Source: Bradyrhizobium amphicarpaeae (GTDB lineage Bacteria; Pseudomonadota; Alphaproteobacteria; Rhizobiales; Xanthobacteraceae). From it: a stretch of 64,000 nt of DNA. Both the position numbers and the translations under genes were made by a program. The first letter of the stretch is position 1, and every line of letters starts with the position of its first letter. Below, piece by piece: positions 8,748 to 18,730 of this stretch. The stretch spans positions 4,680,001 through 4,744,000 of the forward strand of contig NZ_CP029426.2 of assembly GCF_002266435.3 (NCBI RefSeq), given 5' to 3'. A model generated the notes under the pieces. The model did no database searches and was not told the DNA's origin. It saw nothing but the letters and a program-made list of their open reading frames with translations.

Positions 8748-8789
8748 TGTCATTCCGGATTCGATGCTACGCATCGCCCCGGAATGACA
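8748..8789. repeat. Palindromic intergenic repeat (TGTCATTCCGG arms)
   Basis: Perfect 11-base arms TGTCATTCCGG (8748-8758) and CCGGAATGACA (8779-8789) enclose an inner GATGC-TAC-GCATC hairpin. It belongs to the same general family as the repeat at 13270-13393. In the transcript it would fold into one long hairpin. Confidence 0.8.
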
Positions 8790-8814
8790 GCAAGAAGAAT
8801 CAGCGCTCGAAAAA

Positions 8815-9204
8815 TCAACCCTTGGCGTCGCAGGCCCAGGCGCGGATCACGCATTCCTTGCCGCCGTATTTGTAGCATTCGCGCGTGGCGGCGTTGAGCG
8901 AGGCAGAGATCTTCGGCTTGACCGCATAGCCATACGCGCCGCAGGGATTGGTCATGTCGACCGACATCGCCGCGCAGGCGCGCTTCATCGTCACGGTGGT
9001 GCAATCACCTTTGCACTGCTTCTGCGCTGCGGCGCGCGCCTCTTGCTCGTGGCCATAGTCGAACGCCTGGCCATAGGCCCCGCATTTGCCGACTGCGAAC
9101 GCGCCGGCGGCATGGGCTTCGGTGATGTAGCGGGCGCCGGTGACGGCAACTGAAAAGACAAAGCAAAACATCGCGCAGCGGCGCGCGACGGCGTTCGAAG
9201 ACAT
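8815..9204 (-). CDS. Exported DUF4189-domain cysteine-rich protein
   Basis: 129 residues: a signal peptide ending near EAHAAGA, then the DUF4189 pattern GAFAVGKCGAYGQAFDYGH, CKGDCTTV and ACAAMSVD, with eight or more cysteines in the mature part suggesting disulphides. The function of this periplasmic family is unknown. The ATG at 9204 is preceded by a GGGGAGGGGA purine run. No clear operon partner. Confidence 0.82.
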   Translation of the reverse strand: MSSNAVARRCAMFCFVFSVAVTGARYITEAHAAGAFAVGKCGAYGQAFDYGHEQEARAAAQKQCKGDCTTVTMKRACAAMSVDMTNPCGAYGYAVKPKISASLNAATRECYKYGGKECVIRAWACDAKG

Positions 9205-9305
9205 GGAAAATCCCCTCCCCCCAAGGCAGGTGGAGGAACTCTAAGCGGCGGTTATTTCCAGATGGTGAACGGGCGGTTGAAATCGAGGAAGTCGCGGGAG
9301 GTTCC

Positions 9306-9396
9306 GTAGGGTGGGCAAAGCGAAGCGTGCCCACGAGTCCAGACTGCAATTCGGAGGGATGGTGGGCACGGTGCTGAGCGCCTTTGCCCACCCTAC
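9306..9396. repeat. Palindromic repeat (GTAGGGTGGGCAAAG arms)
   Basis: GTAGGGTGGGCAAAGCG at 9306 is matched in reverse by GCCTTTGCCCACCCTAC ending at 9396; an inner GTGCCCAC copy sits on both sides. It fills the gap between the DUF4189 gene and the end of the cox cluster. Confidence 0.8.
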
Positions 9397-9409
9397 GGCT
9401 GCGGCAGCG

Positions 9410-11014
9410 TCATCCGCCTCGGGCCGCCTCCAGCGCCTGCGGCGTGTCGATGTCGAGGAAGGCGCTCTCGCCATCCACGGGCACTTCGGCCACCGCCTCG
9501 CTGTGCTTGGCGATCAGATGGCGCGCGCCGACGTCGCCGTCGAGCGTCATCAATTCCTTGAAGAAGCGGCGCGACCACAGCACTGGATTGCCGCGGCGGC
9601 CTTCGCTCACGGGCACGACGATGAGATTGCCGCGATCCGGCGCGAAGCCGTGGATGAGACGGTCGATCAGGCCGGCATCGATCAGCGGCATGTCGCCGAG
9701 ACAAACCACGGCGCCGTCGCAAGTCTCCGACACGGCCGCGATGCCTGATTTGACCGAGCTGGCGATCCCGCCGGCGAAATCCGGATTCTTGACAAACCGC
9801 ACCTTCAGGCCTTGCAACGCCTGCTCGACCAGCTCGGTCTGATGGCCGGTGACCACGATCACCTCGGATGCTTTCGACGCCAGCGCCTGCTCGGTCGCGA
9901 TCCGCACCAGCTTCTTGCCGTCGAGCTCGGCGAGCAGCTTGTTCGGTCCGCCCATCCGGGTCGAGCGTCCCGCCGCCAGCACGATGGCGGCGACCTGGCT
10001 GTTGCCCTCGGTCTCAGGTTTTGCGCGCGGCTGCGGCCGCGTGACGATCTCCATCAGCAGGCCGCCGACTCCCATGCCCATCAGCTCGGCGCGCGTCACC
10101 TTGATGCCGGCGAGCAGCCGCATCAAGACCCAGTCGAAACCGTTCTCGACCGGCGAGCGGGCGCAGCCCGGCGCGCCCAGCACCGGCACGCCGCCCGCGC
10201 GCGCGATCAGCAGGAGATTGCCGGGATCGACCGGCATGCCGAAATGCTCGATCTCGCCGCCGATGCCGGTGACGGCCGCCGGGATCACGTCGCGGCGATC
10301 GGCGATCGCGGATGCCCCGAACACGATGACAAGCTCGGCGCCTAAGCCAAGCAACTCCTTGATCGCGGCCGACAGTGCCGTTTCGTCATGCTGGACCCGC
10401 CGCTCGGCGATGATGCTGGCGCCGGCGGGCGCAAGACGCTCGGCGGTGACGCGCAGCGTCTTGTCGATCACCTTGGAGGACAGGCCCGGCAGCAGCGTCG
10501 AGACCACGCCGACGCGCTGGATGACGTAAGGCGCGATCTTCAAGACGTCCCGGCCCGCCGCCGTCACCGCGGCATCGCGCAAAGCGCCCTCGACGCCGAA
10601 CGGGATGATCTTGACGGTGCCGACCATCTCGCCTTCGACCACCGGCTTGTAGGCGGCGAGTGTCGCTAAGGTGATGGCTTCGTCGATGTTGTTGATGCGG
10701 TCGACCGCGGCGCGGTCGATCACGAGCACACCCGGACGCGCCGCGAACAGGTTGGCGCGGCCGGTGAAGGCGCGCTCGACATGGATGCCCTCGCCGCCGA
10801 CGGCGAGCGCGATGCCGGCGGCGGCGACGTCCTCGGAGACGTCACCCTCCTCCATACGCACCACGACGAGGTCCTTGATGCCGGCGCGCTCCAGCGCCTC
10901 GACCTCAGCGACGCCAATCGTCGTGCCCTTCTTCAGGACCAGCGGACCTTGGCGCAGGGTGTGGACGGTCACCCCGCCGATCGCATCCCTCGGGCTCGCC
11001 GGTCCGAACTTCAT
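9410..11014 (-). CDS. Fused molybdopterin-binding (MoeA-like) and MocA-type nucleotidyltransferase
   Basis: 534 residues. Residues 1-326 form a MoaB/MoeA-like molybdopterin-binding region (IIAERRVQHDETALSAAI, VFGASAIADRRDVIPAAV, GMPVDPGNLLLI, GAPGCARSPVENGFDW). After a linker rich in Pro and Lys (327-338) comes a MobA/MocA-like NTP-transferase (339-534) with the signature LAAGRSTRMGGPNK and CLGDMPLID. MocA enzymes attach CMP to Mo-molybdopterin, making the MCD cofactor used by CO dehydrogenase and xanthine-oxidase-type enzymes. The ATG overlaps the upstream gene's stop by four bases. It is the last gene of the cox-type cluster. Confidence 0.88.
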   Translation of the reverse strand: MKFGPASPRDAIGGVTVHTLRQGPLVLKKGTTIGVAEVEALERAGIKDLVVVRMEEGDVSEDVAAAGIALAVGGEGIHVERAFTGRANLFAARPGVLVIDRAAVDRINNIDEAITLATLAAYKPVVEGEMVGTVKIIPFGVEGALRDAAVTAAGRDVLKIAPYVIQRVGVVSTLLPGLSSKVIDKTLRVTAERLAPAGASIIAERRVQHDETALSAAIKELLGLGAELVIVFGASAIADRRDVIPAAVTGIGGEIEHFGMPVDPGNLLLIARAGGVPVLGAPGCARSPVENGFDWVLMRLLAGIKVTRAELMGMGVGGLLMEIVTRPQPRAKPETEGNSQVAAIVLAAGRSTRMGGPNKLLAELDGKKLVRIATEQALASKASEVIVVTGHQTELVEQALQGLKVRFVKNPDFAGGIASSVKSGIAAVSETCDGAVVCLGDMPLIDAGLIDRLIHGFAPDRGNLIVVPVSEGRRGNPVLWSRRFFKELMTLDGDVGARHLIAKHSEAVAEVPVDGESAFLDIDTPQALEAARGG

Positions 11015-11712
11015 GCGGCTACTTCTTTTTCCTTGGGCGGCAGGCGAAGCACTGCGGTGATTTCCGCCATGATCGATACTGCGATCTCCGACGGAGAGAC
11101 CGCGCCGATCGCAAGCCCGATCGGCGCGTGGATGCGCGCAATGTCGCTCTCCTTCGCGCCCTGCGCCCGCAGCCGGTCGCCGCGCTTGGCATGCGTTTTC
11201 CGCGAGCCAAGCGCGCCGATATAGAAGCAGCCGCGCTCGAAGGCGTGCAGCAGCGCGGGGTCGTCAATCTTGGGATCGTGCGTCACCGCGACAAAGGCGG
11301 TGTAGGCATCGACATTGAGCGGCGGCAGCGCAATGTCCGGCCATTCGGCCACCAGTGGAATATCGGGGAAGCGCTCGGGGCTCGCAAATGCCGTGCGCGG
11401 ATCGACCACCGTGACGTCGTAGCCGAGCGAACGCGCGAGCGGCGCCAAGGCCTGGCTGATATGGACCGCGCCGACGATGACGAGCTTCGCGGTCGGCGCA
11501 TAGACGTTGAGGAACAGCTTCTTGCCGCCGGTCTCGACGCTGGCGCTCTTGCCCATGCGGAGCTGCTTGTCCAACTCCGCCCGCAACGGATCCCTGGCGA
11601 AATCAGCGGATTTCACCAGGCGCTGCTCGCCGCTCTCGGTGTCGGTCACCAGGATCGCAGGCCGGCGCGCGGCCCGCTCGGCGTTCAGTTCGTGCAGGAT
11701 TGCGAGCTTCAC
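11011..11712 (-). CDS. XdhC/CoxI family protein, Rossmann half
   Basis: 233 residues corresponding to the C-terminal half of XdhC: KLVIVGAVHISQALAPLARSLGYDVTVVDPR (nucleotide-binding fold) and YIGALGSRKTHAKRGDRLRAQG. XdhC-type chaperones insert sulfurated molybdenum cofactor into molybdoenzymes. Here the Cys-containing N-terminal half is a separate gene two bases upstream, so the chaperone is split into two polypeptides. The stop overlaps the fused cofactor gene by four bases. Confidence 0.88.
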   Translation of the reverse strand: MKLAILHELNAERAARRPAILVTDTESGEQRLVKSADFARDPLRAELDKQLRMGKSASVETGGKKLFLNVYAPTAKLVIVGAVHISQALAPLARSLGYDVTVVDPRTAFASPERFPDIPLVAEWPDIALPPLNVDAYTAFVAVTHDPKIDDPALLHAFERGCFYIGALGSRKTHAKRGDRLRAQGAKESDIARIHAPIGLAIGAVSPSEIAVSIMAEITAVLRLPPKEKEVAA

Positions 11713-11714
11713 GG

Positions 11715-12038
11715 CTAACCGACCTTCTCGACGAAGACGCGGATGGTGCCGCCGCAGGACAGCCCGACATTCCAGGCGGTCTCGTCGGCGACGCCGAACT
11801 CCAGCATCCGCGGCTTGCCGCTCTGGATCACGTCCATGGCCTCGGTGACCACGGCGCCCTCGACGCAGCCGCCGGAGACCGATCCCAGGAACGTGCCCTC
11901 GTCGTTGATGACGAGGCTGGAGCCCGCCGGGCGCGGCGCCGAGCCCCAGGTCTCCACCACGGTGGCGAGCGCGACGCCACGACCGGCCTTCTGCCAGTCC
12001 TCCGCCGCCTTCAGAATGTCCTCGTCGCGATCGAGCAT
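11715..12038 (-). CDS. XdhC/CoxI family protein, N-terminal half
   Basis: 107 residues carrying the XdhC N-terminal pattern TWGSAPRPAGSSLVI, GSVSGGCVEGAVV and NVGLSCGGTIRVFVE. The two cysteine motifs are those proposed to hold the cofactor for transfer. It ends where the full-length family continues into a Rossmann domain, which is supplied by the next gene. It follows the VWA gene by 11 bases in the same operon. Confidence 0.88.
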   Translation of the reverse strand: MLDRDEDILKAAEDWQKAGRGVALATVVETWGSAPRPAGSSLVINDEGTFLGSVSGGCVEGAVVTEAMDVIQSGKPRMLEFGVADETAWNVGLSCGGTIRVFVEKVG

Positions 12039-12049
12039 GGCTGTGCCTC

Positions 12050-13252
12050 TCAGGCTGCGGAGCGGATCAGGTTGCGATGATGCGGCGGCAGCGGCCGCGA
12101 GAGCGTCGTGATCAGCTCCTGGATCGAGCTCAAATTATGTACCGGGCGGAATTCGTCAACGTGCGGGAGCATCATTTTGATGCCCTGGGCCTTGGCCTCG
12201 AAGCCGCCGAACCGCAGCAGGGGGTTGAGCCAGATCAGCCGCCGGCATGACCGGTGCAGCCGGTCCATCTCGAAGGCCAGCTTGGAATCGGCCTCCCGCT
12301 CCAGCCCGTCCGATATCAGCAGCACGATGGCGCCCTGGCTCAGCACCCGCCGCGCCCACAATTTGTTGAAGTTGTGCAGCGAGGCCGAAATTCGCGTGCC
12401 GCCGGCCCAGTCCTCGACCGAGGCCGAGCAGCTCGCCAGCGCCTCGTCGGGATCGCGCTGGCGCAGCGCGCGCGTGACATTGGTCAGGCGGGTGCCGAAC
12501 AGGAACACCGAGACGCGCTTGCGCGCATCGCCGACGGCATGGAGGAAATGCAGGAAGAGGCGGGTGTACTCGCTCATCGAGCCCGAGATATCGAGCAGCG
12601 CCACGATCGGCGCCGGCTTCTCGATCCGGCCGAGGCGATGGATGTCGACGATGTCGCCGCCGGTGCGCAAGGAGGCGCGCAGCGTGCGGCGCAGGTCGAG
12701 CCGCAGCCCGCGAGCATCAGGCCGCTGCCGGCGCGTCAAGAGCTCGGCCTGCGGCAGCCGCATCCGCTCGACGGCCCGCAGCGCCTCGGCGATCTCCGCG
12801 GCGCTCATCTGCGCGAAATCCTTCTTCTGAAGGATTTCCCTGTCGGACACCGACAGCCGCAGATCCTGCTCCTGGTGCTGCGGCGTCTCGGTCATGCGCG
12901 GCTGTGACATCGCCTCCTGCACGCGGCGGGAGCCGGCCTGCGGCTTCTTCTTGGCCTCGTCCGGCAGCGGCACCGAATCCAGCATGTGCTTCCATTCTTC
13001 CGAGGCACGGAAGAACAGGTTGAAGGCCTGCTTGAAGATCAGCGCATGCTCATGACGCTTGACGAAGATTGCCTCCAGCGTGGTGAAGACGTCGGCGCGG
13101 TTGCCGATGTCGATCACCTGCAGCGCGCTCATGGCATCGATGACCGCGCCCGGACCGACCGGCATGCCGGCCGCGCGCAGCGCGCGGGCGAACCCGACGA
13201 TGTTGTCGGCGAATTGTTCGGTCTGCTCCGGCGCAAGGTGGTTGATGGCCAT
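12050..13252 (-). CDS. coxE: CoxE-like VWA-domain protein
   Basis: 400 residues. The C-terminal von Willebrand A domain has a metal-ion-dependent adhesion motif DISGSMS (Asp221-Ser227) and continues FLHFLHAVGDARKRVSVFLFGTRLTN. The N-terminal 200 residues are the helical part shared by CoxE proteins. CoxE acts with the MoxR-type ATPase CoxD, encoded just upstream, in building the Cu-S-Mo centre of CO dehydrogenase in Oligotropha. That role is transferred by homology; in a cluster lacking coxL the client may be another molybdenum hydroxylase. Confidence 0.9.
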   Translation of the reverse strand: MAINHLAPEQTEQFADNIVGFARALRAAGMPVGPGAVIDAMSALQVIDIGNRADVFTTLEAIFVKRHEHALIFKQAFNLFFRASEEWKHMLDSVPLPDEAKKKPQAGSRRVQEAMSQPRMTETPQHQEQDLRLSVSDREILQKKDFAQMSAAEIAEALRAVERMRLPQAELLTRRQRPDARGLRLDLRRTLRASLRTGGDIVDIHRLGRIEKPAPIVALLDISGSMSEYTRLFLHFLHAVGDARKRVSVFLFGTRLTNVTRALRQRDPDEALASCSASVEDWAGGTRISASLHNFNKLWARRVLSQGAIVLLISDGLEREADSKLAFEMDRLHRSCRRLIWLNPLLRFGGFEAKAQGIKMMLPHVDEFRPVHNLSSIQELITTLSRPLPPHHRNLIRSAA

Positions 13253-13269
13253 GGTTCAATACTCTCGGT

Positions 13270-13393
13270 CGTCATTCCGGGGCGCGCGAAGCGTGAACCC
13301 GGAATCCATTCGTCCACCGTCTCTGAAGCCCGATGGATTCTCAGGTGCGCAATTGCGCACCGTAGCTCGCGCTACGCGCGCCCCGGAACGACG
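13270..13393. repeat. Palindromic repeat between coxD and coxE
   Basis: CGTCATTCCGGGGCGCGCG at 13270 pairs with CGCGCGCCCCGGAACGACG ending at 13393, with one mismatch. Inner palindromes include GTGCGCAATTGCGCAC. It interrupts an otherwise compact operon. Confidence 0.8.
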
Positions 13394-13397
13394 ACGA

Positions 13398-14336
<939 letters not shown>

Positions 14337-14396
14337 GAAAGGCCAGTCTCGGTTGCGCCCTCGCGGGGCAAGTCTTGTGCTGGGAGTGAGGTCACC

Positions 14397-15203
14397 TCAC
14401 TCCTTGGCGTTCGCGGCATCGAGAGCGCGCCGCGTCAGCACCCCGATGAGATGGGCGCGGTATTCGGCGCTGCCGTGGATGTCGCTGTTGAGCCCGGTCG
14501 CCGGCACCTCGATGCCTTCGATCGCCTTCGACGCGAACCGCTTTTTCAGCGCCTCCTCGAAGGCCTCGACGCGGAACACGCCGTCGGAGCCCGCGCCGGT
14601 CACGGCCACCCGCACGTCCGAGGGACGCCGCGCCACGAACACGCCGACCAGCGCATAGCGCGAGGCCTGGTTGCGGAACTTGATATAGGCCGCCTTCTTC
14701 GGCAGCGGGAACATCACCTTGGTGATGATCTCGTCGGCTTCGAGCGCGGTCGAGAACAGGCCCTGGAAATATTCTTCGGCCTTGAGGCGGCGCTTGTTGG
14801 TGACGATGGTGGCGCCCAGCGCGAGCACGGCAGCCGGATAATCCGCGGTCGGGTCGTTGTTGGCGAGCGAGCCGCCGATCGTGCCCTTGTGACGCACGGC
14901 GGGGTCGCCGATCTGGCTGGCGAGATTCGCGAGCGCCGGAATCGCTTCACCCACGATCGCGGAGCTTGCGACCTCGGCATGCTTGGCAGTGGCGCCGATC
15001 ACCAGCGAACGGCCCTTCATCTCGATCGCGTTGAGCCCCTCGATATGGGAGAGGTCGACCAGATGCGGGGGGCTGGCGAGGCGCTGCTTCATCACGGGAA
15101 TCAGCGTGTGACCGCCGGCGATGATCTTCGCGTCTTCGTTCTTCACCAGGAGGTTGGCGGCCTGCCGCACGGTCCCGGGGCGATGATATTTGAATTCGTA
15201 CAT
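14397..15203 (-). CDS. CO-dehydrogenase/xanthine-dehydrogenase-type FAD subunit (CoxM-like)
   Basis: 268 residues of the medium, FAD-binding subunit. The two flavin motifs are AGGHT (29-33) and TIGGS (108-112, within GTIGGSLANNDPTADYP), close to the AGGHS/TIGG pair of CoxM. It would pass electrons from the iron-sulfur subunit to quinone or another acceptor. It starts 33 bases downstream of the CoxS-like gene. The molybdenum large subunit that normally sits beside it is not in this window. Confidence 0.9.
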   Translation of the reverse strand: MYEFKYHRPGTVRQAANLLVKNEDAKIIAGGHTLIPVMKQRLASPPHLVDLSHIEGLNAIEMKGRSLVIGATAKHAEVASSAIVGEAIPALANLASQIGDPAVRHKGTIGGSLANNDPTADYPAAVLALGATIVTNKRRLKAEEYFQGLFSTALEADEIITKVMFPLPKKAAYIKFRNQASRYALVGVFVARRPSDVRVAVTGAGSDGVFRVEAFEEALKKRFASKAIEGIEVPATGLNSDIHGSAEYRAHLIGVLTRRALDAANAKE

Positions 15204-15236
15204 CTGAATGTCCTGATCGCGGGATCGTTGCGCGGC

Positions 15237-15722
15237 TTAGGCGAGGTCGGATTTCGCCATCGCCTTGGCGCCGGCGGAGATCGAGGCGACGATGTTCTGG
15301 TAGCCGGTGCAGCGGCAGAGATTGCCTTCCAGCTCTTCCCGGATCGTATGGTCGTCGAGCTCGTTGCCCTTGCGGTGCACGATGTCGATCGCAGTCATGA
15401 TCATGCCCGGCGTGCAGAAGCCGCACTGCAGGCCATGGTGCTCGCGGAAGGCCTCCTGCATCGGATGCAGCGGCGCGCCATCGGCGGCCAGGCCCTCGAT
15501 CGTCTTGACCTCATGACCATCGGCCATCACCGCCAGCGTGGTGCAGGACTTCACGGCTTTGCCGTCGACATGCACGACGCAGGCGCCGCACTGCGAGGTA
15601 TCACAGCCGACATGGGTGCCGGTCAGGCGCAGATTTTCGCGCAGGAACTGCACCAGGAGGGTGCGGGGATCGACGTTGGCCGTGACTGGATTGCCGTTCA
15701 CGATGAGGGAGATTTTTGCCAT
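15237..15722 (-). CDS. CO-dehydrogenase-type [2Fe-2S] subunit (CoxS-like)
   Basis: 161 residues. The N-terminal plant-ferredoxin-type cluster is held by Cys40, Cys45, Cys48 and Cys60 ([16 protein letters not shown]) and the proximal cluster by Cys100, Cys103, Cys136 and Cys138 (CGFCTPGM and CRCTG). This is a complete small subunit of the xanthine-oxidase family. The ATG at 15722 has GAGAG five bases upstream and is preferred over the GTG two codons earlier. It works with the FAD subunit downstream. Confidence 0.93.
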   Translation of the reverse strand: MAKISLIVNGNPVTANVDPRTLLVQFLRENLRLTGTHVGCDTSQCGACVVHVDGKAVKSCTTLAVMADGHEVKTIEGLAADGAPLHPMQEAFREHHGLQCGFCTPGMIMTAIDIVHRKGNELDDHTIREELEGNLCRCTGYQNIVASISAGAKAMAKSDLA

Positions 15723-15869
15723 AAGCACTCTCTATCAGCGCCCCGACGGGTCCCGTCGAAGCGGTTCTTATAATTATTCCAACCCATCATATGGGCCATT
15801 ATGCCCCGGGGCAACATCGCCCGGGGCGCAAGGCGCCATGACAAAAAGTGATGCCGAAGGCGCTGGCCT

Positions 15870-16316
15870 TCAGCCCTGTACCGCCTTGGCGAAGTTCGCG
15901 AAAAATTCGTCGGCGAGCTTCTTGGCGGCGCCGTTGATGAGGCGCTGGCCGAGCTGCGCCAACTTGCCGCCGATCTGCGCCTCGACCTCGTAGGACAGCA
16001 GCGTGCCGCCGTCCTTCTCCGCCAGCTTGACCACCGCGCCACCCTTGGCGAAGCCGGCAACCCCGCCCTCGCCCTCGCCCGAGATTCGATAGCCGTTCGG
16101 CGGATCGAGATCGGACAGGGTGACCTTGCCCTTGAAGCGCGCCGACACCGGGCCGACCTTCATTTTCGCCGTGGCGCGAAAGCCGCCGTCCTCGGTCCTC
16201 TCGAGCTCCTCGCAGCCGGGGATGCAGGCCTTCAGCACCTCGGGATCGTTGAGCTTGGCCCACACGGCCTCGCGCGGCGCCGCAAGCTGGACTTCGCCGT
16301 TCATCGTCATGGCCAT
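15870..16316 (-). CDS. coxG: CoxG family SRPBCC protein
   Basis: 148 residues: MTMNGEVQLAAPREAVWAKL, then CIPGCEELERTEDGGFRATA and YEVEAQIGGKLAQLGQRLI, which is the CoxG (DUF1857-like/START) family. CoxG anchors CO dehydrogenase to the cytoplasmic membrane and recruits quinone in mycobacterial and Oligotropha systems. The ATG at 16316 follows GGGAGG by seven bases. It appears to be the first gene of the cox-type operon, divergent from pcaB. Confidence 0.9.
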   Translation of the reverse strand: MAMTMNGEVQLAAPREAVWAKLNDPEVLKACIPGCEELERTEDGGFRATAKMKVGPVSARFKGKVTLSDLDPPNGYRISGEGEGGVAGFAKGGAVVKLAEKDGGTLLSYEVEAQIGGKLAQLGQRLINGAAKKLADEFFANFAKAVQG

Positions 16317-16487
16317 GAGGGTGCCTCCCGGATCGCGTAACTTATAGTGCTGATCAAGTAACGCAGGGACGCGGCAAAGGAAAGGGCGGCGCCCGATCAA
16401 GTGCAATGCATATTCGCAACTGCAAAAAGACGTGTGCGGGCGGTTGGGGATTGGCACGGCCGGGCCATGGTGATTAGGTCGCGCGAT

Positions 16488-17843
16488 ATGAGCACTTCCC
16501 TTTCCCCCCTGCTCGCACCGATGCTGTCGAGCGCCGCCATGCGCGCGGTCTGCGATGACCGCGCGACCCTGCAGAACATGCTCGATTTCGAGGCAGCCCT
16601 GGCACGCGCGGAGGCCGCCACGGATGTGATTCCGGCCTCTGCTGTCGGGTCCATCGAGGCCGCCTGCAAGGCCGATTCCTTTGACATGGCGGCACTGGCC
16701 GAGGCCGCGACGCGATCGGGCAATCTGGCGATTCCCTTGGTGAAGATGCTGACCGCCAATGTCGGCGGGGCCGACACCGAGGCCGCGCGCTACGTGCATT
16801 GGGGCGCGACCAGCCAGGACGTGATCGACACTGCGACCATGCTGACGCTTCGCGCCGGCATCGATGCGCTGGACGCCGATCTCAGCCGCGCGATCAAGGG
16901 CTTTGCGGCGCTGGCACGCAAGCATCGCAACACCGCGATGGTGGCACGGACCTGGCTCCAGCACGCACTGCCAATGCCGTTCGGGCTCAAGGCCGCCGAA
17001 TATGCCGCGGGCCTCGCCCGCGCCCGCTGCCGGCTGCGGCGGCTGCGCCGCGAGGGCCTGGCGCTGCAGTTCGGCGGCGCGGCCGGCACGCTCGCAGCCC
17101 TCGGCGACAAGGGGCTTGCCGTAGCGGAACGTCTCGCGAAGGAGCTCGATCTACCGCTGCCGGACGCGCCCTGGCACACCCATCGCGACCGCATCGCGGA
17201 GGCTGCGTCAGCCTTCGCGATTCTCGCCGGAAGCTGCGGCAAGATCGCGCGCGACGTCTCGCTGATGATGCAGACCGACGTCGCGGAGGCCTTCGAGCCT
17301 GCCGGCGAAGGCCGCGGCGGCTCCTCGACCATGCCGCACAAACGCAACCCGGTCGCCGCCGCAAGCGCGCTGGGCGCCGCCACGATGGCTCCGCAGCTTG
17401 CCGCGACGATCTTCGCGGCCCAGGTGCAGGATCACGAGCGCAGCGCAGGGCCCTGGCACGCGGAATGGCCGACGCTGCCGCAATTGATGCTGGTCACCTC
17501 GGGGGCGCTGGCCGCCATCGTCGACATCGCCGAGGGCCTCGAGGTCGACGCCGCGCGCATGCGCAGCAATCTCGATGCGACGCACGGGCTGATCATGGCG
17601 GAAGCGGTGACCTTCGCGCTGGCCGCCAAGATCGGCAAGAGCGACGCGCATCATCTCATCGAGACCGCCAGCAAGCGCGCGGTCGCCGACAAGAAACATC
17701 TGCGCGAAGTGTTGTCGGCCGATTCGCAAGTGACGGCGCATCTTTCGCCAGAGAAAATTGCGGCATTGTTCGAGCCGATGGCCTATCAAGGGGTTTCCCA
17801 GGCCCTGATCGACCGGCTGCTCGCTTCCCTGGACCTTTCCTGA
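16488..17843 (+). CDS. pcaB: 3-carboxy-cis,cis-muconate cycloisomerase
   Basis: 451 residues of the fumarase/aspartase superfamily, with the signature [18 protein letters not shown] and the second catalytic region HWGATSQDVIDTATM. The association with pcaD and pcaC downstream identifies it as PcaB rather than PurB or argininosuccinate lyase. It converts 3-carboxy-cis,cis-muconate to 4-carboxymuconolactone in protocatechuate degradation. The ATG at 16488 is chosen because it begins the family's conserved SLSPLLAPMLSSAAMR segment. Confidence 0.93.
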   Translation: MSTSLSPLLAPMLSSAAMRAVCDDRATLQNMLDFEAALARAEAATDVIPASAVGSIEAACKADSFDMAALAEAATRSGNLAIPLVKMLTANVGGADTEAARYVHWGATSQDVIDTATMLTLRAGIDALDADLSRAIKGFAALARKHRNTAMVARTWLQHALPMPFGLKAAEYAAGLARARCRLRRLRREGLALQFGGAAGTLAALGDKGLAVAERLAKELDLPLPDAPWHTHRDRIAEAASAFAILAGSCGKIARDVSLMMQTDVAEAFEPAGEGRGGSSTMPHKRNPVAAASALGAATMAPQLAATIFAAQVQDHERSAGPWHAEWPTLPQLMLVTSGALAAIVDIAEGLEVDAARMRSNLDATHGLIMAEAVTFALAAKIGKSDAHHLIETASKRAVADKKHLREVLSADSQVTAHLSPEKIAALFEPMAYQGVSQALIDRLLASLDLS

Positions 17844-17844
17844 T

Positions 17845-17927
17845 GTCATTGCCGGGCTTGACCCGGCAATCCATCATCTGGAAAGACTGATTGTCAGATG
17901 GATGCGCGGGTCAAGCCCGCGCATGAC
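17845..17927. repeat. Palindromic repeat between pcaB and pcaD
   Basis: GTCATTGCCGGGCTTGACCC begins one base after the pcaB stop, and a near-inverse GGGTCAAGCCCGCGCATGAC ends just before the pcaD ribosome site. A central CATCTG...CAGATG pair completes a large hairpin. Confidence 0.8.
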
Positions 17928-17939
17928 GAGGAAAATACC

Positions 17940-18722
17940 ATGCCCATGATCGATGCCGACGGTTGCCTGCTCAACGTCTCCGTCGAGGGCCGCGACGGCG
18001 GGCCGACCTTGATGCTCTCCAATTCGCTCGGCTGCACGCTGCAGATGTGGGAGCCGCAGATGAAGGCGCTGACGCAGGTGTTCCGCGTCATCCGCTACGA
18101 CCGCCGCGGCCACGGCAAGTCCAACGTTCCGCCCGGCCCCTACACGATGGAGCGGTTCGGCCGCGACGTGCTCGCGATCCTCGACGACCTCAACATCGAG
18201 AAGGTGCATTGGTGCGGCCTGTCGATGGGCGGCATGGTCGGGCAATGGCTCGGCGCCAACGCGCCCGAGCGCTTCGGCAAGCTCATCCTCGCCAACACCT
18301 CCTGCTACTATGCCGAGCCGACCAAATGGCTGGAGCGCATCGACGCCGTGAAGAAGGGCGGCATCGCCGCGGTCGCCGATGCCGTGATCGCGGGATGGCT
18401 GACGCAGGATTTTCGCGACCGCGAGCCTGAGATCACGGCGAGGATGAAATCAATGCTGCTCGCCTCCCCCGTCGAAGGCTATCTTGCCTGCTGCGAGGCG
18501 CTGTCGACGCTCGACCAGCGCGAGTTGCTGCCCAAGATCAAGAGTCCGACGCTGGTGATCGCCGGCCGCCACGACCAGGCCACCCCGATCTCGGCGGGCG
18601 AGTTGATCCGCTCGAAAATTCCGGGCGCCAGCATGACCATCATCGACGCCGCGCATATTTCCAACGTCGAGCAGCCGCACGCGTTCACCGACGCGGTGGT
18701 GGGCTTCCTGACGCAGCGTTAG
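17940..18722 (+). CDS. pcaD: 3-oxoadipate enol-lactonase
   Basis: 260 residues, an alpha/beta hydrolase. Nucleophile Ser lies in GLSMGGMVGQW, the acid in AGRHDQATP and the His in DAAHISNVEQP. The opening NSLGCTLQMWEPQMKAL and RYDRRGHGKS are typical of PcaD. It hydrolyses 3-oxoadipate enol-lactone to 3-oxoadipate. GAGG lies eight bases before the ATG at 17940. Confidence 0.93.
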   Translation: MPMIDADGCLLNVSVEGRDGGPTLMLSNSLGCTLQMWEPQMKALTQVFRVIRYDRRGHGKSNVPPGPYTMERFGRDVLAILDDLNIEKVHWCGLSMGGMVGQWLGANAPERFGKLILANTSCYYAEPTKWLERIDAVKKGGIAAVADAVIAGWLTQDFRDREPEITARMKSMLLASPVEGYLACCEALSTLDQRELLPKIKSPTLVIAGRHDQATPISAGELIRSKIPGASMTIIDAAHISNVEQPHAFTDAVVGFLTQR

Positions 18723-18730
18723 CAACAACC

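Noticed and set aside
9252..9305. A reverse frame ending in RDFLDFNRPFTIWK just before the GTAGGGTGGGC repeat
   Set aside because: It looks like a protein C-terminus, possibly cut off by the repeat, but only about 18 codons are left and the repeat itself codes the preceding residues; too little to call a pseudogene.
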